A DNA stretch of 13,780 bases. Source: JBBPYA01 sp038200385. Lineage in GTDB: Bacteria > Actinomycetota > Actinomycetes > Mycobacteriales > Geodermatophilaceae. The DNA lies in contig JBBPYA010000026.1 in assembly GCA_038200385.1 (NCBI GenBank), positions 1 through 13,780 on the forward strand, in the 5' to 3' direction. The notes beneath the pieces were generated by a model that saw only the letters and a list, made by a program, of their open reading frames with translations, ran no database searches and was not told where the DNA came from. Position numbers and translations under genes: made by a program. Below, in pieces: positions 5,763 to 12,434 of this stretch. Each line of letters begins with the position of its first letter. Positions within the stretch are counted from its first letter, which is position 1.

Positions 5763-5768
5763 AGGATA
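5763..5768 (-). promoter_or_regulatory. Candidate -10 element for the cei operon
   Basis: TATCCT (5768-5763, minus) matches TAnnnT and lies in the 84-nt gap between the phosphotransferase gene and cei, after the palindrome at 5785-5798. It predicts transcription start near 5756. No -35 hexamer is clear. Confidence 0.45.
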
Positions 5769-5784
5769 GTCAGTCGACCGTCGC

Positions 5785-5798
5785 CGTGCCGCGGCACG
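5785..5798 (-). terminator. Palindromic hairpin after the phosphotransferase gene
   Basis: CGTGCCGCGGCACG is a perfect 14-bp palindrome that can form a 5-bp stem with a 4-nt loop. It starts 18 nt past the phosphotransferase stop codon (minus strand) and just before the cei promoter candidate, so it may separate the two transcription units. It could also be an operator. Confidence 0.4.
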
Positions 5799-5816
5799 CG
5801 GCGGGGGGGCCGGCTC

Positions 5817-6917
5817 TCAGTCCAGCTCGCCCCTGGACAGGGCCGCCCGCCCGAGGTCGGCCAGCGGGTCGACCAGGTCAGCGACCGCCACGTCGCCCTT
5901 GCCAGCCATCGCCCCCGCGCGGACCCGGGCCGCGATCCCGGTCACCACGACGGCGAGCTTGAAGAAGCCGAGCGCGACGTACCACGGCAGGGCAGTCACA
6001 TCCCGGCCGCTGCGCTCGGCGTAGCGCTGGATCACCTCCCGGCGGGTCGGGAACCCGGGCAGCCCGGTGACCGACGGGGTGACCGTGGGTCGCGGCGCGT
6101 CGTCGTCGTGCTGCTGCCAATAGACGAGCAGCAGGCCGAGGTCGGCGAGCGGATCGCCCAGGGTCGACATCTCCCAGTCGAGAACGGCCCGGATATGCCC
6201 CGGCCGGTCCGGGTCCAGCAGGCAGTTGTCCAGCCGGTAGTCCCCGTGCACGATCGGTCCGCTCGGTGCGTCGGGAACGCTCCGCGCGAGTTGTCCGGCC
6301 AGCAGGTCCAGCCCCGGCCGGTCCCGGTCCCGGCTGGCGTCCCACTGCCGGGTCCAGCGGCGTACCTGCCGCTCCAGGTACCCCTCCGGACGGCCGAAGC
6401 CGTCCAGCCCCACCTCCGCCGGGTCGACGGCGTGCAGGTCGGCCAGGACGTCGAGCAGGCCGAAGGACAGCGCGCGACGCTCGGCCGGGGCCTCGGCCAG
6501 CCCGGCCGGGAGTGCGCCCGCGGCGATCACGCCTTCCACCTTCTCCATGACGTAGAAGGGCGCGCCGAGCACCTCCGGGTCGGTGCACAGATGCAGCGTC
6601 GCCGGCACCGGGACGGCGGTCGCGGCCAAGGCACTGATCACCCGGTGCTCGCGGGCCATGTCGTGGGCCGTCGGCAGCACAGAGCCGGTCGGGGGACGGC
6701 GCAGCACGACCTCACCGGCCGCGCAGGACACGATGTACGTCAGGTTCGACATCCCCCCGGCGATCAGCCGAACGTCGCACCGGGCCCACCGGTCGTCGTC
6801 CAGGACCCGCGCCAGGTACGGGCCCACGACCGCCTTGTCGGCGGCCGCGGTGGCTGCGCCCGCGGACCCTGCCGACCGATCCCCGCGACGACCCGGACCT
6901 TCGGCGTCCACCCTCAT
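5817..6917 (-). CDS. Phosphotransferase family protein (APH / ACAD10-like kinase fold)
   Basis: A 366-residue cytoplasmic small-molecule kinase of the aminoglycoside phosphotransferase superfamily. Visible: the nucleotide-binding loop GGMSNLTY (54-61), VVLRRPP (70-76, where Arg73 stands near the usual Lys), a helix with Glu90 in MAREHRV, the hinge FYVMEKVEGV (121-130), the catalytic loop HGDYRLDN (224-231; Asp226, Asn231), and the metal-binding LDWEMSTLGDPLADLG (246-261; Asp247). The GGxSNxTY and LDWExxTxGDPxxDL forms point to the subgroup related to the kinase domain of ACAD10/ACAD11 rather than to drug-resistance enzymes; the substrate is unknown. ATG 6917 is used; GTG at 6827 (VGPYLARV) with AAGG upstream is an alternative that removes a low-complexity 30-residue N-terminus. 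TACTCT at 6941-6936 (minus) is a possible -10. It is divergent from DUF4193. Confidence 0.88.
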   Translation of the reverse strand: MRVDAEGPGRRGDRSAGSAGAATAAADKAVVGPYLARVLDDDRWARCDVRLIAGGMSNLTYIVSCAAGEVVLRRPPTGSVLPTAHDMAREHRVISALAATAVPVPATLHLCTDPEVLGAPFYVMEKVEGVIAAGALPAGLAEAPAERRALSFGLLDVLADLHAVDPAEVGLDGFGRPEGYLERQVRRWTRQWDASRDRDRPGLDLLAGQLARSVPDAPSGPIVHGDYRLDNCLLDPDRPGHIRAVLDWEMSTLGDPLADLGLLLVYWQQHDDDAPRPTVTPSVTGLPGFPTRREVIQRYAERSGRDVTALPWYVALGFFKLAVVVTGIAARVRAGAMAGKGDVAVADLVDPLADLGRAALSRGELD

Positions 6918-7067
6918 GGCGCAGTCACGGCCGGGAGAGTACCGTCACGCGGCCGGAGGTCCGGCGTCCGCAAGAAGGATCCGATTGAAATTGACCGGGA
7001 TCGGGCACAGATCCGCACCGCGGGGCGTTACCCGGGCGCCGAAGCACAGAACCGAGGAGAACAACGC

Positions 7068-7367
7068 ATGGCTACCGATTACGACGCCCCAAGGCGGACC
7101 GAGGCCGACGAGATCGGCGAGGACTCGCTCGAGGAACTCAAGGCCCGGCGATCCGAGGCCCAATCGTCCTCGGTCGACGTCGACGACACCGAACTGAACG
7201 AGGGTTTCGAGCTCCCCGGTGCGGATCTGTCCGATCAGGAGCTCACGGTCAAGGTGCTGCCCAAGCAGGCCGACGAGTTCACGTGCTCACGATGTTTCCT
7301 GGTGCATCACCGCAGTCGGTTGGCCACCAACGGTGCCAGCACGATCTGCCGGGACTGCGCCGCCTGA
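7068..7367 (+). CDS. DUF4193 family zinc-ribbon-like protein
   Basis: A 99-residue acidic cytoplasmic protein that is very similar throughout to mycobacterial Rv2699c: it starts MATDYDAPRR, contains DSLEELKARR (19-28) and FELPGADLSDQEL (47-59), and ends with KQADEFTCSRCFLVHHRSRL...CRDCAA. Cys73/Cys76 and Cys94/Cys97 form two CxxC pairs that could bind zinc. Function unknown; the family is strongly conserved in actinobacteria. ATG 7068 follows the excellent ribosome binding site GAGGAGA (7054-7060) at 7 nt, so this gene may be highly translated. A TTGACC near 6988 is a possible -35, but no matching -10 is evident in the 150-nt divergent gap. The DUF3093 gene found next to it in mycobacteria is missing here. 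Confidence 0.93.
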   Translation: MATDYDAPRRTEADEIGEDSLEELKARRSEAQSSSVDVDDTELNEGFELPGADLSDQELTVKVLPKQADEFTCSRCFLVHHRSRLATNGASTICRDCAA

Positions 7368-7384
7368 GCCGGATCACGCACCGG

Positions 7385-7390
7385 TACGGT
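7385..7390 (+). promoter_or_regulatory. Candidate -10 element for leaderless dut mRNA
   Basis: TACGGT fits TAnnnT and ends 8 nt before the dut GTG (7399), in the 31-nt gap after DUF4193. There is no ribosome binding site before that GTG, so a leaderless transcript starting at the GTG is a reasonable reading. No -35 is visible. Confidence 0.4.
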
Positions 7391-7398
7391 TGGCCGCT

Positions 7399-7893
7399 GT
7401 GCCGCCCGAGACCCTGTCCACTGCCGCCCGGCGCCGAGATGCGCCGGTGGTCTCGGTCCGGCTCCTGGAGCCGGACCTGCCGCTGCCGGCGTACGCCCTG
7501 CCGGGCGATGCCGGCGCTGACATCGTCAGCCGGGTCGATGTCGAGTTGGCTCCCGGGGAGCGCGCCGTCATCCCGACCGGGATCGCGGTGTCCGTTCCCG
7601 ACGGGTACGTCGCCCTCGTCCACCCCCGCTCCGGGCTCGCCGCCCGGCACGGCCTGACCCTCGTCAACGCCCCGGGAACGATCGATGCCGGCTACCGCGG
7701 CGAGGTGATGGTCGTCGCCCTCAACACCGACCGCACCGAGGCGTTGCACGTGCGGCGCGGGGACCGGATCGCCCAGCTGGTCATCCAGCAGGTCGAGCAC
7801 GCCCGGTTCGACGCGGTGGACCGGTTGCCGGACTCCGTGCGCGGAGCCGGCGGGCACGGCTCGACCGGCGGCTTCGGTCCGGAAGCACTCTGA
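7399..7893 (+). CDS. dut: dUTP diphosphatase (deoxyuridine 5'-triphosphate nucleotidohydrolase)
   Basis: Hydrolyses dUTP to dUMP and pyrophosphate, keeping uracil out of DNA and feeding dTMP synthesis; a cytoplasmic homotrimer. From GTG 7399 the protein is 164 residues and shows all five trimeric dUTPase motifs in order: I PGDAGADI (35-42), II PRSGLA (76-81), III GTIDAGYRGE (93-102, catalytic Asp96), IV GDRIAQL (121-127), and V RGAGGHGSTGG (148-158), the C-terminal flap. The start was chosen because upstream codons overlap DUF4193 in another frame and because TACGGT is placed for a leaderless message; GTG 7447 (VVSVRLLE) would be a shorter alternative. Its stop overlaps the DUF3710 start (TGATG), so the two are coupled, as in other actinobacteria. 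Confidence 0.95.
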   Translation: MPPETLSTAARRRDAPVVSVRLLEPDLPLPAYALPGDAGADIVSRVDVELAPGERAVIPTGIAVSVPDGYVALVHPRSGLAARHGLTLVNAPGTIDAGYRGEVMVVALNTDRTEALHVRRGDRIAQLVIQQVEHARFDAVDRLPDSVRGAGGHGSTGGFGPEAL

Positions 7894-8570
7894 TGCCGAT
7901 CGGGCGCCGGCGCCGCCTGGACCGCAGCGTCCGGGAGAAGGGCGTCGCACCCGAACCCGAGACACGGGTCCGGGAGCACGAGAGCACGAGAGGCCCGTAC
8001 GACTTCGAGGACCTCCCCGACGATTCGCTGTCCCGTGTCGACCTGGGGGCGTTGCAGGTACCGGCCGTACCGGGCAGCGACCTGCGCCTCGATGTCAGCA
8101 ACACCGGCGCGATCGTCGCGGCGACCCTGCGGCTGAATGGCTCGGCGATGCAGCTCGGCGCGTTTGCGGCTCCGCGCCACACCGGGATCTGGTCGGAGAT
8201 CAGGGCCGAGATCATCGCCACCCTCGACGGCCAGGGCGGCTCCGCCGTCGAGGACCGGGGCCGGTTCGGCCCGGAGATCAAGGCCAGCCTCGTGACGAAC
8301 CAGGGCCCGCAGCCGGCCCGGTTCCTCGGTGTGGACGGCCCGCGCTGGTTCCTGCGGGCTTTGATCACCGGGCCGGCGGCGTCCGACCCGGCGTCGGCGA
8401 AGGCGCTGGAACGGATCTTCCGCAACGTCGTGGTCGTGCGCGGCACCGACCCGATGGCCGTGCGGGAGCAGCTCCCGCTGCGATTGCCGCCCGAAGCTGC
8501 AGCCGCGGCTGCCGCCGCAGAGGACCCGGGATCCGACGAGAATGTGGACGGGGACCGGGACGAGGACTGA
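7893..8570 (+). CDS. DUF3710 family protein
   Basis: A 225-residue soluble protein. The N-terminus is basic (GRRRRLD), followed by an acidic linker with RGPYDFEDLPDD (33-44) and RVDLGALQVP (48-57). The central domain includes QLGAFAAPRHTGIWSEIRAEI (87-107), then IKASLVTNQGPQPARFLGVDGPRWFLRALITG (129-160) in pieces typical of DUF3710. The tail is a run of eight Ala and then an acidic DGDRDED end. It matches mycobacterial Rv2696c in family and position after dut. No function is established. ATG 7893 overlaps the dut stop by 1 nt (TGATG). It converges on the CBS-domain gene with a 34-nt gap in which I see no strong hairpin. Confidence 0.92.
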   Translation: MPIGRRRRLDRSVREKGVAPEPETRVREHESTRGPYDFEDLPDDSLSRVDLGALQVPAVPGSDLRLDVSNTGAIVAATLRLNGSAMQLGAFAAPRHTGIWSEIRAEIIATLDGQGGSAVEDRGRFGPEIKASLVTNQGPQPARFLGVDGPRWFLRALITGPAASDPASAKALERIFRNVVVVRGTDPMAVREQLPLRLPPEAAAAAAAAEDPGSDENVDGDRDED

Positions 8571-8604
8571 GGACGCGGACCGACGACCGGGACCGCCGCT
8601 TGGC

Positions 8605-9660
8605 TCAGCCCCAGCCGGGGACCGCGATCTGCGTCGCGTCGCGGATGTCGCCCACGAGGGTCTCGATCACGTCCTCCAGCATCACCACACCCACGGTGCC
8701 GCCGGCGCCGTCCAGGACCGCGGCGACGTGCGCGCTGCCGCCCTGCATCCGCTCCATCACCTCGGCGACCCGCTCGTCGGAGGCCACCGTCGCCAGCGGC
8801 CGGATCCGCTGTGGTGGCACCGGCCGGTCCGCATCGGGTCCGGTGAGGTCCAGGACGTCCTTGACGTGCAGGTAGCCCGTCAGCTCCCCGCCGGCGCCTA
8901 CGACGACGAAACGCGAGTAGCCGGTGCGTGTGCAGACGGCCTCGACGTCGGAGGGCGTGGCCTGCCGGCTCAGCGTGACCAGCTCAGAGTTGGGCACCAG
9001 GACGTCGCCGGCGGTGTGTTCCTCGAAGGTCAGCGCGCCGCTGAGCAGCCGCTCGGACTCGGGATTGAGCAGCCCCTCGCGTCGGGCCTCGTCGACCATC
9101 CCCGCGATCTCGTCGCGGGTGAACGCCGAGTTGACCTCGTCACGCGGGCGCACGCCGAACAGCCGAAGGATCCCGGCTGCCAGTCCGCTCAGCGCGGCGA
9201 TCACCGGTCGCAGCGCCCGGACGACGAGCAGCAGGGCCGGGGCCAGGACCAGCGCCGAGCGCTCCGGCCCGGCCAGCGCGATGTTCTTGGGCACCATCTC
9301 GCCGAGCACGACGTGAAGGAACACCACGAGCGCCAGCGCCACCGTGAAGGAGATGCCGTGCAGCAGCGTGCCCTCGATGCCGACCGCGGCGAGCGGACGC
9401 TCGAGTACGTGGCCGACCGCCGGCTCGCCCACCGCGCCGAGCCCGAGCGAGCACAGCGTGATGCCCAGCTGAGAGCCGGCCAGCATCCCGGAGACGTCCT
9501 CCATCGCCCGCAGCGTGTTGCGGGCGCGCCGGGAGCCCTGTCCGGCGGCCGGCTCGATCCCGCTCCGCCGGGCGGTGATGACCGCGAAGGACGCGCCCAC
9601 GAAAAAGGCGTTGCCCACCAGGAGCAGCACGGCCAGCAGCAGCAGCAGCCCGTCGCTCAC
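8605..9660 (-). CDS. CNNM/CBS-domain membrane protein, short paralogue (HlyC/CorC-type)
   Basis: A 351-residue member of the CNNM (DUF21) plus CBS-pair family, whose characterised members act in Mg2+/divalent-cation transport or its control; the hemolysin name is historical. The CNNM domain spans about 1-165 with transmembrane stretches near 4-28, 60-80, 103-120 and 135-165 and the signature LGEMVPKNIAL (119-129). Two CBS domains follow: about 218-275 (GDVLVPNSELVTL...GYSRFVVV...GYLHVKDVL) and about 285-342 (VVMLEDVIETLVGDI). It stops there, so the C-terminal CorC_HlyC domain present in its neighbour is missing. The GTG start at 9660 overlaps the stop of the upstream paralogue (GTGA), implying coupled translation. 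The pair resembles M. tuberculosis Rv1842c-Rv1841c in order and sizes. Confidence 0.9.
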   Translation of the reverse strand: MSDGLLLLLAVLLLVGNAFFVGASFAVITARRSGIEPAAGQGSRRARNTLRAMEDVSGMLAGSQLGITLCSLGLGAVGEPAVGHVLERPLAAVGIEGTLLHGISFTVALALVVFLHVVLGEMVPKNIALAGPERSALVLAPALLLVVRALRPVIAALSGLAAGILRLFGVRPRDEVNSAFTRDEIAGMVDEARREGLLNPESERLLSGALTFEEHTAGDVLVPNSELVTLSRQATPSDVEAVCTRTGYSRFVVVGAGGELTGYLHVKDVLDLTGPDADRPVPPQRIRPLATVASDERVAEVMERMQGGSAHVAAVLDGAGGTVGVVMLEDVIETLVGDIRDATQIAVPGWG

Positions 9661-10967
9661 CGCTGGTCGACCGCCGGTGGCAGCGGGGCGACCAGCAGGC
9701 GCTCGATCCGGCGGTTCACGACCCGCTCGACGACCAGCCGGACGGACCCGACGTGCACCTCGTCACCGCGGCGGGGCAACCGGCCGAGCCGCTCCAGGAC
9801 GAGGCCGGCCACCGTCTCGTAGTCGCCCTCGGGGATGTCCAGGTCGGTGGCCCTGGTGACCTCGTCCGGGCGCAGCAGTCCGCTCACCGACCAGCCGTTG
9901 CCGCTGCGCCGGGTCTGGCGCAGCATCGGCGGGTCGTGCTCGTCGGGTACCTCACCGACCAACTCCTCGACCAGGTCCTCGAGGGTGACCAGCCCGTCGG
10001 TGCCGCCGTACTCGTCGACCACCACCACCATCTGCGGCCCGGACGTGCGCAGCTGGTCCAGCAGCGGCTCCAGCCCCAGCGAGGAGGGGACCGAGGGCAA
10101 CGGGCCGGCCACGGCCGACACCGGCGTGCTGTCCCGCTGTGCGGCCGGTACGGCGACGGCCCGCTTGACGTGCACCACGCCCAGCACGTCGTCGGTGGTC
10201 TGGCCGACGACCGGGAACCGCGAGTTGCCGGTCCGCAGGGCCAGCCCGATCACCGCGGAGACCGGCTCGTCGGCGTGGACCACGTGCATCCGGACCCGGG
10301 GCGTCATCACGTCCTCCGCGAGCCGCCCGCGCAGCCGTAGGGAACGGTCGACGAGCTGGCCGGTGTGGGCCGACAGGGTCCCCAGTTCCGCGGAGCGCCG
10401 GGCCAGCGACTGCAGTTCCTCAGGCGTGCGCACCGAGCGGAGTTCCTCCTGCGGCTGGATACCGAACAGCCGCAGCAGCCGGTTCGCGGTGCCGTTCAGG
10501 ACATGGACCAACGGCCGCGTGGCGGTGACGAATCCCGCTTGCAGCGGGGCGACGATGCGCGCCACCTGCAGGGGACGAGCGATCGCGAGGTTCTGCGGGA
10601 CGAGTTCGCCGAGGACCATCTGGACCACGGTGGCCACGATCAGGGCGGCCGCGATGGCCACCGCGCCGGCGCTGCCCTCGGACAGCCCGGCCGCGACCAG
10701 TGGACCCCGCAGCAGGGTGGCGATGGAGGGCTCGGCGATGAACCCGACGACGAGTGCAGTCAGCGTGATGCCTACCTGGGCCGCGGACAGCTGGGTGGAC
10801 AGCGACCGGACGGCCTTGTCGACCGCGACCGCCCGGGGGTCGCCGGCCTGCACCGCCTGCTCCACCTGCCGCCGGTCCACCGAGACCAGGCTGAACTCGG
10901 CGGACACGAACAGCGCGGTCCCGGCGGTCAGCACGAACGTCGCGGCGACCAGCAGCCACTCGGTCAT
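9657..10967 (-). CDS. CNNM/CBS/CorC-domain membrane protein, long paralogue
   Basis: A 436-residue membrane protein from ATG 10967 (MTEWLLVAATFVLTAG). Domains: CNNM transmembrane domain about 1-170 with LGELVPQNLAIARP (119-132; Gln where Lys is frequent), the first CBS from about 215 (DVMTPRVRMHVV, then NSRFPVVG and VLGVVHVKRA), the second CBS about 285-342 (MVVVVDEYGGTDGLVTLEDL), and the CorC_HlyC domain about 350-432 (GDYETVAGLVLERLG). The family is linked to divalent-cation, chiefly Mg2+, export or efflux control. A TTG start at 11012 would add 15 residues, but the hydrophobic first helix begins naturally at MTEW, and a TAGGTT -10 at 11016-11011 (minus) would place the transcript start between the two. 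It heads a two-gene unit and is divergent from the hydrolase gene. Confidence 0.9.
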   Translation of the reverse strand: MTEWLLVAATFVLTAGTALFVSAEFSLVSVDRRQVEQAVQAGDPRAVAVDKAVRSLSTQLSAAQVGITLTALVVGFIAEPSIATLLRGPLVAAGLSEGSAGAVAIAAALIVATVVQMVLGELVPQNLAIARPLQVARIVAPLQAGFVTATRPLVHVLNGTANRLLRLFGIQPQEELRSVRTPEELQSLARRSAELGTLSAHTGQLVDRSLRLRGRLAEDVMTPRVRMHVVHADEPVSAVIGLALRTGNSRFPVVGQTTDDVLGVVHVKRAVAVPAAQRDSTPVSAVAGPLPSVPSSLGLEPLLDQLRTSGPQMVVVVDEYGGTDGLVTLEDLVEELVGEVPDEHDPPMLRQTRRSGNGWSVSGLLRPDEVTRATDLDIPEGDYETVAGLVLERLGRLPRRGDEVHVGSVRLVVERVVNRRIERLLVAPLPPAVDQR

Positions 10968-11010
10968 GAGCTGCCCACTTCGGCCGGGCCATTCGCGAAC
11001 ATGTGCCGAC

Positions 11011-11020
11011 AACCTATCCT
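11011..11020. promoter_or_regulatory. Overlapping divergent -10 elements
   Basis: In the 104-nt gap between the CNNM pair and the hydrolase, TAGGTT (minus, 11016-11011) and TATCCT (plus, 11015-11020) both fit TAnnnT and share two base pairs. They predict leaders of about 37 nt (minus) and about 45 nt (plus). -35 elements are poor (plus-strand TTCGCG at 10992-10997, 17-nt spacing). If real, polymerase could not occupy both promoters at once. Confidence 0.35.
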
Positions 11021-11071
11021 TGCCGCGACCGGCCCACCGAACCGGCGGGCGCGTGCTGAGATGGGATCGTG

Positions 11072-11965
11072 ATGAGCCGACGGGGGGTTCTGCGCGCCGG
11101 TCTCGCGCTGGCCGTCGCAGGCGCCACGGGCGGTTGCCTCGGCGGCGGAACCGAGGGGGACACCGGCAGTGTGCGGGTCACCCGGCACACCTACGGGACC
11201 GATCCCAGCCAGTTCGGCGAACTGTACGTCCCGACGCGGGCCGCGGGCGACCTCCCGGTCGTGGTCGTCGTGCACGGCGGGTTCTGGCGCTCGGCGTACG
11301 ACCTGTCCCTCGGGACGCCGCTGGCCCGCGACCTGGCCGGGCGCGGTTTCGCCGCCTGGAACCTGGAGTACCGCCGGGTCGGGAACGGCGGAGGCTGGCC
11401 GAGCACCCTGCAGGACGTCGCCGACGGGATCGACCTGCTCGCCGAGGTCGGAGCAGCTGGTACACCGCTGGATCTGGGCCGCACCGTGACGCTGGGGCAT
11501 TCCGCCGGTGGACATCTCGGGGTGTGGGCTGCGGCCCGCGCCGGGCTGCCGGCCGACGCCCCCGGTGCGACCCCCCGGGTGCGCCCCGTCGGGGCGCTGT
11601 CGCAGGCCGGTGTGCTGGACCTGCGGCGGGCGGCCGCGGAGCAGCTGGGCAGTGGTGCGACCCAGGAGCTGCTGGGCGGGGATCCGGCGGCGGTTCCCGA
11701 CCGGTACACCCTGAGCAGCCCCGTCGAGCGGGTGCCGCTCGGCGTACCGGTCGTCTGCGTACACGGACGCTCGGACACCAACGTCCCGTTCTCCCAGAGC
11801 CAGAGCTATGTCCGCGCGGCCGCCGCGGCCGGGGACAGCGCCGAGCTGGTCCCCGTCGACGGGGACCACTTCACGCTGATTGACACCTCCACGACGGCCT
11901 GGCAGGTCATCGTCGAGCGCCTGACGCACCTCCTGGGATCCGCACCCCCGGAGCGCCCGCGGTGA
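11072..11965 (+). CDS. Exported alpha/beta hydrolase, likely twin-arginine lipoprotein esterase
   Basis: A 297-residue serine hydrolase (from ATG 11072; numbers below count from the GTG at 11069, one more). The N-terminus MSRRGVLRAGLALAVAGATGGC has a twin arginine, a short hydrophobic core and Cys23 in a lipobox-like ATGGC, so it is probably exported by Tat and lipid-anchored, although the -3 residue (Thr) is not ideal. The hydrolase core shows the oxyanion motif HGGFW (69-73), nucleophile elbow GHSAGGH (143-149, Ser145), an acidic residue in HGRSDTNVP (Asp236) and catalytic His267 in DGDHFTL. HGGFWRSAYD and LEYRRVG...GGWP resemble kynurenine-formamidase-like and feruloyl-esterase-like hydrolases; the substrate is unknown. 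ATG 11072 is preferred over GTG 11069 because GGGA lies 5 nt before it. It is divergent from the CNNM pair. Confidence 0.85.
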   Translation: MSRRGVLRAGLALAVAGATGGCLGGGTEGDTGSVRVTRHTYGTDPSQFGELYVPTRAAGDLPVVVVVHGGFWRSAYDLSLGTPLARDLAGRGFAAWNLEYRRVGNGGGWPSTLQDVADGIDLLAEVGAAGTPLDLGRTVTLGHSAGGHLGVWAAARAGLPADAPGATPRVRPVGALSQAGVLDLRRAAAEQLGSGATQELLGGDPAAVPDRYTLSSPVERVPLGVPVVCVHGRSDTNVPFSQSQSYVRAAAAAGDSAELVPVDGDHFTLIDTSTTAWQVIVERLTHLLGSAPPERPR

Positions 11966-11967
11966 CC

Positions 11968-11973
11968 TACGCT
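11968..11973 (+). promoter_or_regulatory. Candidate -10 element for the OB-fold/DUF3159 genes
   Basis: TACGCT fits TAnnnT, lies 2 nt past the hydrolase stop codon and predicts transcription start near 11980, about 47 nt before the OB-fold GTG. No -35 is clear. It suggests the OB-fold pair may be transcribed independently of the hydrolase. Confidence 0.3.
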
Positions 11974-12026
11974 GGAAGCACGGGATGCCTGCGGGCGTTC
12001 ACAGCTTCATGAGGAGTGAGTCCGCG

Positions 12027-12434
12027 GTGAGTCACGTGAGTACCGATCAGGACGAGCAGGCCGGCCGGCCTGGCTGGGTCCGTCGGACGCTGCACCGGCT
12101 GGTGGCCTCCGACGAGGAACTGGACGCCGAGGAGTTGCAGAACGAGGCCGACAGCGTCGGCGCCGAGGCGGTGTGCGACTGCCGGCGGGGTGACCAGGTG
12201 CAGCTCGCCGGGCGGCTGACCTCGGTGGTCTACAACCCGCGCGAGACCGCGCCCACGCTGGAGGCCGAACTGTGGGACGGCTCCGGGACGGTGCTGCTGG
12301 TCTGGCTCGGTCGGCGGCGGATCGCCGGGATCGAACCCGGCCGCAGCCTGCTCGCGCGAGGTCGGTTGGCCACCCGCGACAACCGGCTGGTCATCTACAA
12401 CCCGTGGTACGAGCTCCAGGCGCACTCCGCGTGA
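12027..12434 (+). CDS. OB-fold nucleic-acid-binding-type protein
   Basis: A 135-residue cytoplasmic protein. After an acidic/helical N-terminus (WVRRTLHRLVASDEELDAEEL, 17-37 in two parts) comes CDCRRGDQVQLAGRL (50-64), a strand series with AELWDGSGTVLLVWLGRRRIAGI (80-102 in parts), RSLLARGRL and a conserved IYNPWYELQ end (123-131). This matches the actinobacterial OB-fold family represented by M. tuberculosis Rv2694c, which also sits before the DUF3159 gene. Nucleic-acid binding is inferred from the fold only. GTG 12027 follows GAGGAG (12011-12016) with a slightly long 10-nt spacer; in-frame ATG 12009 and GTG 12036 are alternatives. The stop overlaps the next gene's start (GTGA). Confidence 0.85.
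   Translation: MSHVSTDQDEQAGRPGWVRRTLHRLVASDEELDAEELQNEADSVGAEAVCDCRRGDQVQLAGRLTSVVYNPRETAPTLEAELWDGSGTVLLVWLGRRRIAGIEPGRSLLARGRLATRDNRLVIYNPWYELQAHSA

Noticed and set aside
5817..6917. Aminoglycoside-resistance gene
   Set aside because: The fold is shared, but the GGMSNLTY and LDWEMSTLGDP motifs and chromosomal housekeeping context fit ACAD10-like phosphotransferases rather than drug-modifying enzymes.
5613..7067. Upstream extension of the DUF4193 frame
   Set aside because: It is antisense to the phosphotransferase and cei genes, and DUF4193 has a strong ribosome binding site and a family-consistent start at 7068.
8542..9822. 426-codon plus-strand open frame
   Set aside because: Gln/His/Arg-rich antisense of the short CNNM gene; no ribosome binding site or family motifs.
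8605..10967. Hemolysin (toxin) genes
   Set aside because: The hemolysin label attached to HlyC/CorC-type proteins is historical; the CNNM and CBS domains point to divalent-cation transport or its control.
9835..11883. 682-codon plus-strand open frame
   Set aside because: Ser/Thr/Arg-rich shadow of the long CNNM gene that continues in the wrong frame of the hydrolase.
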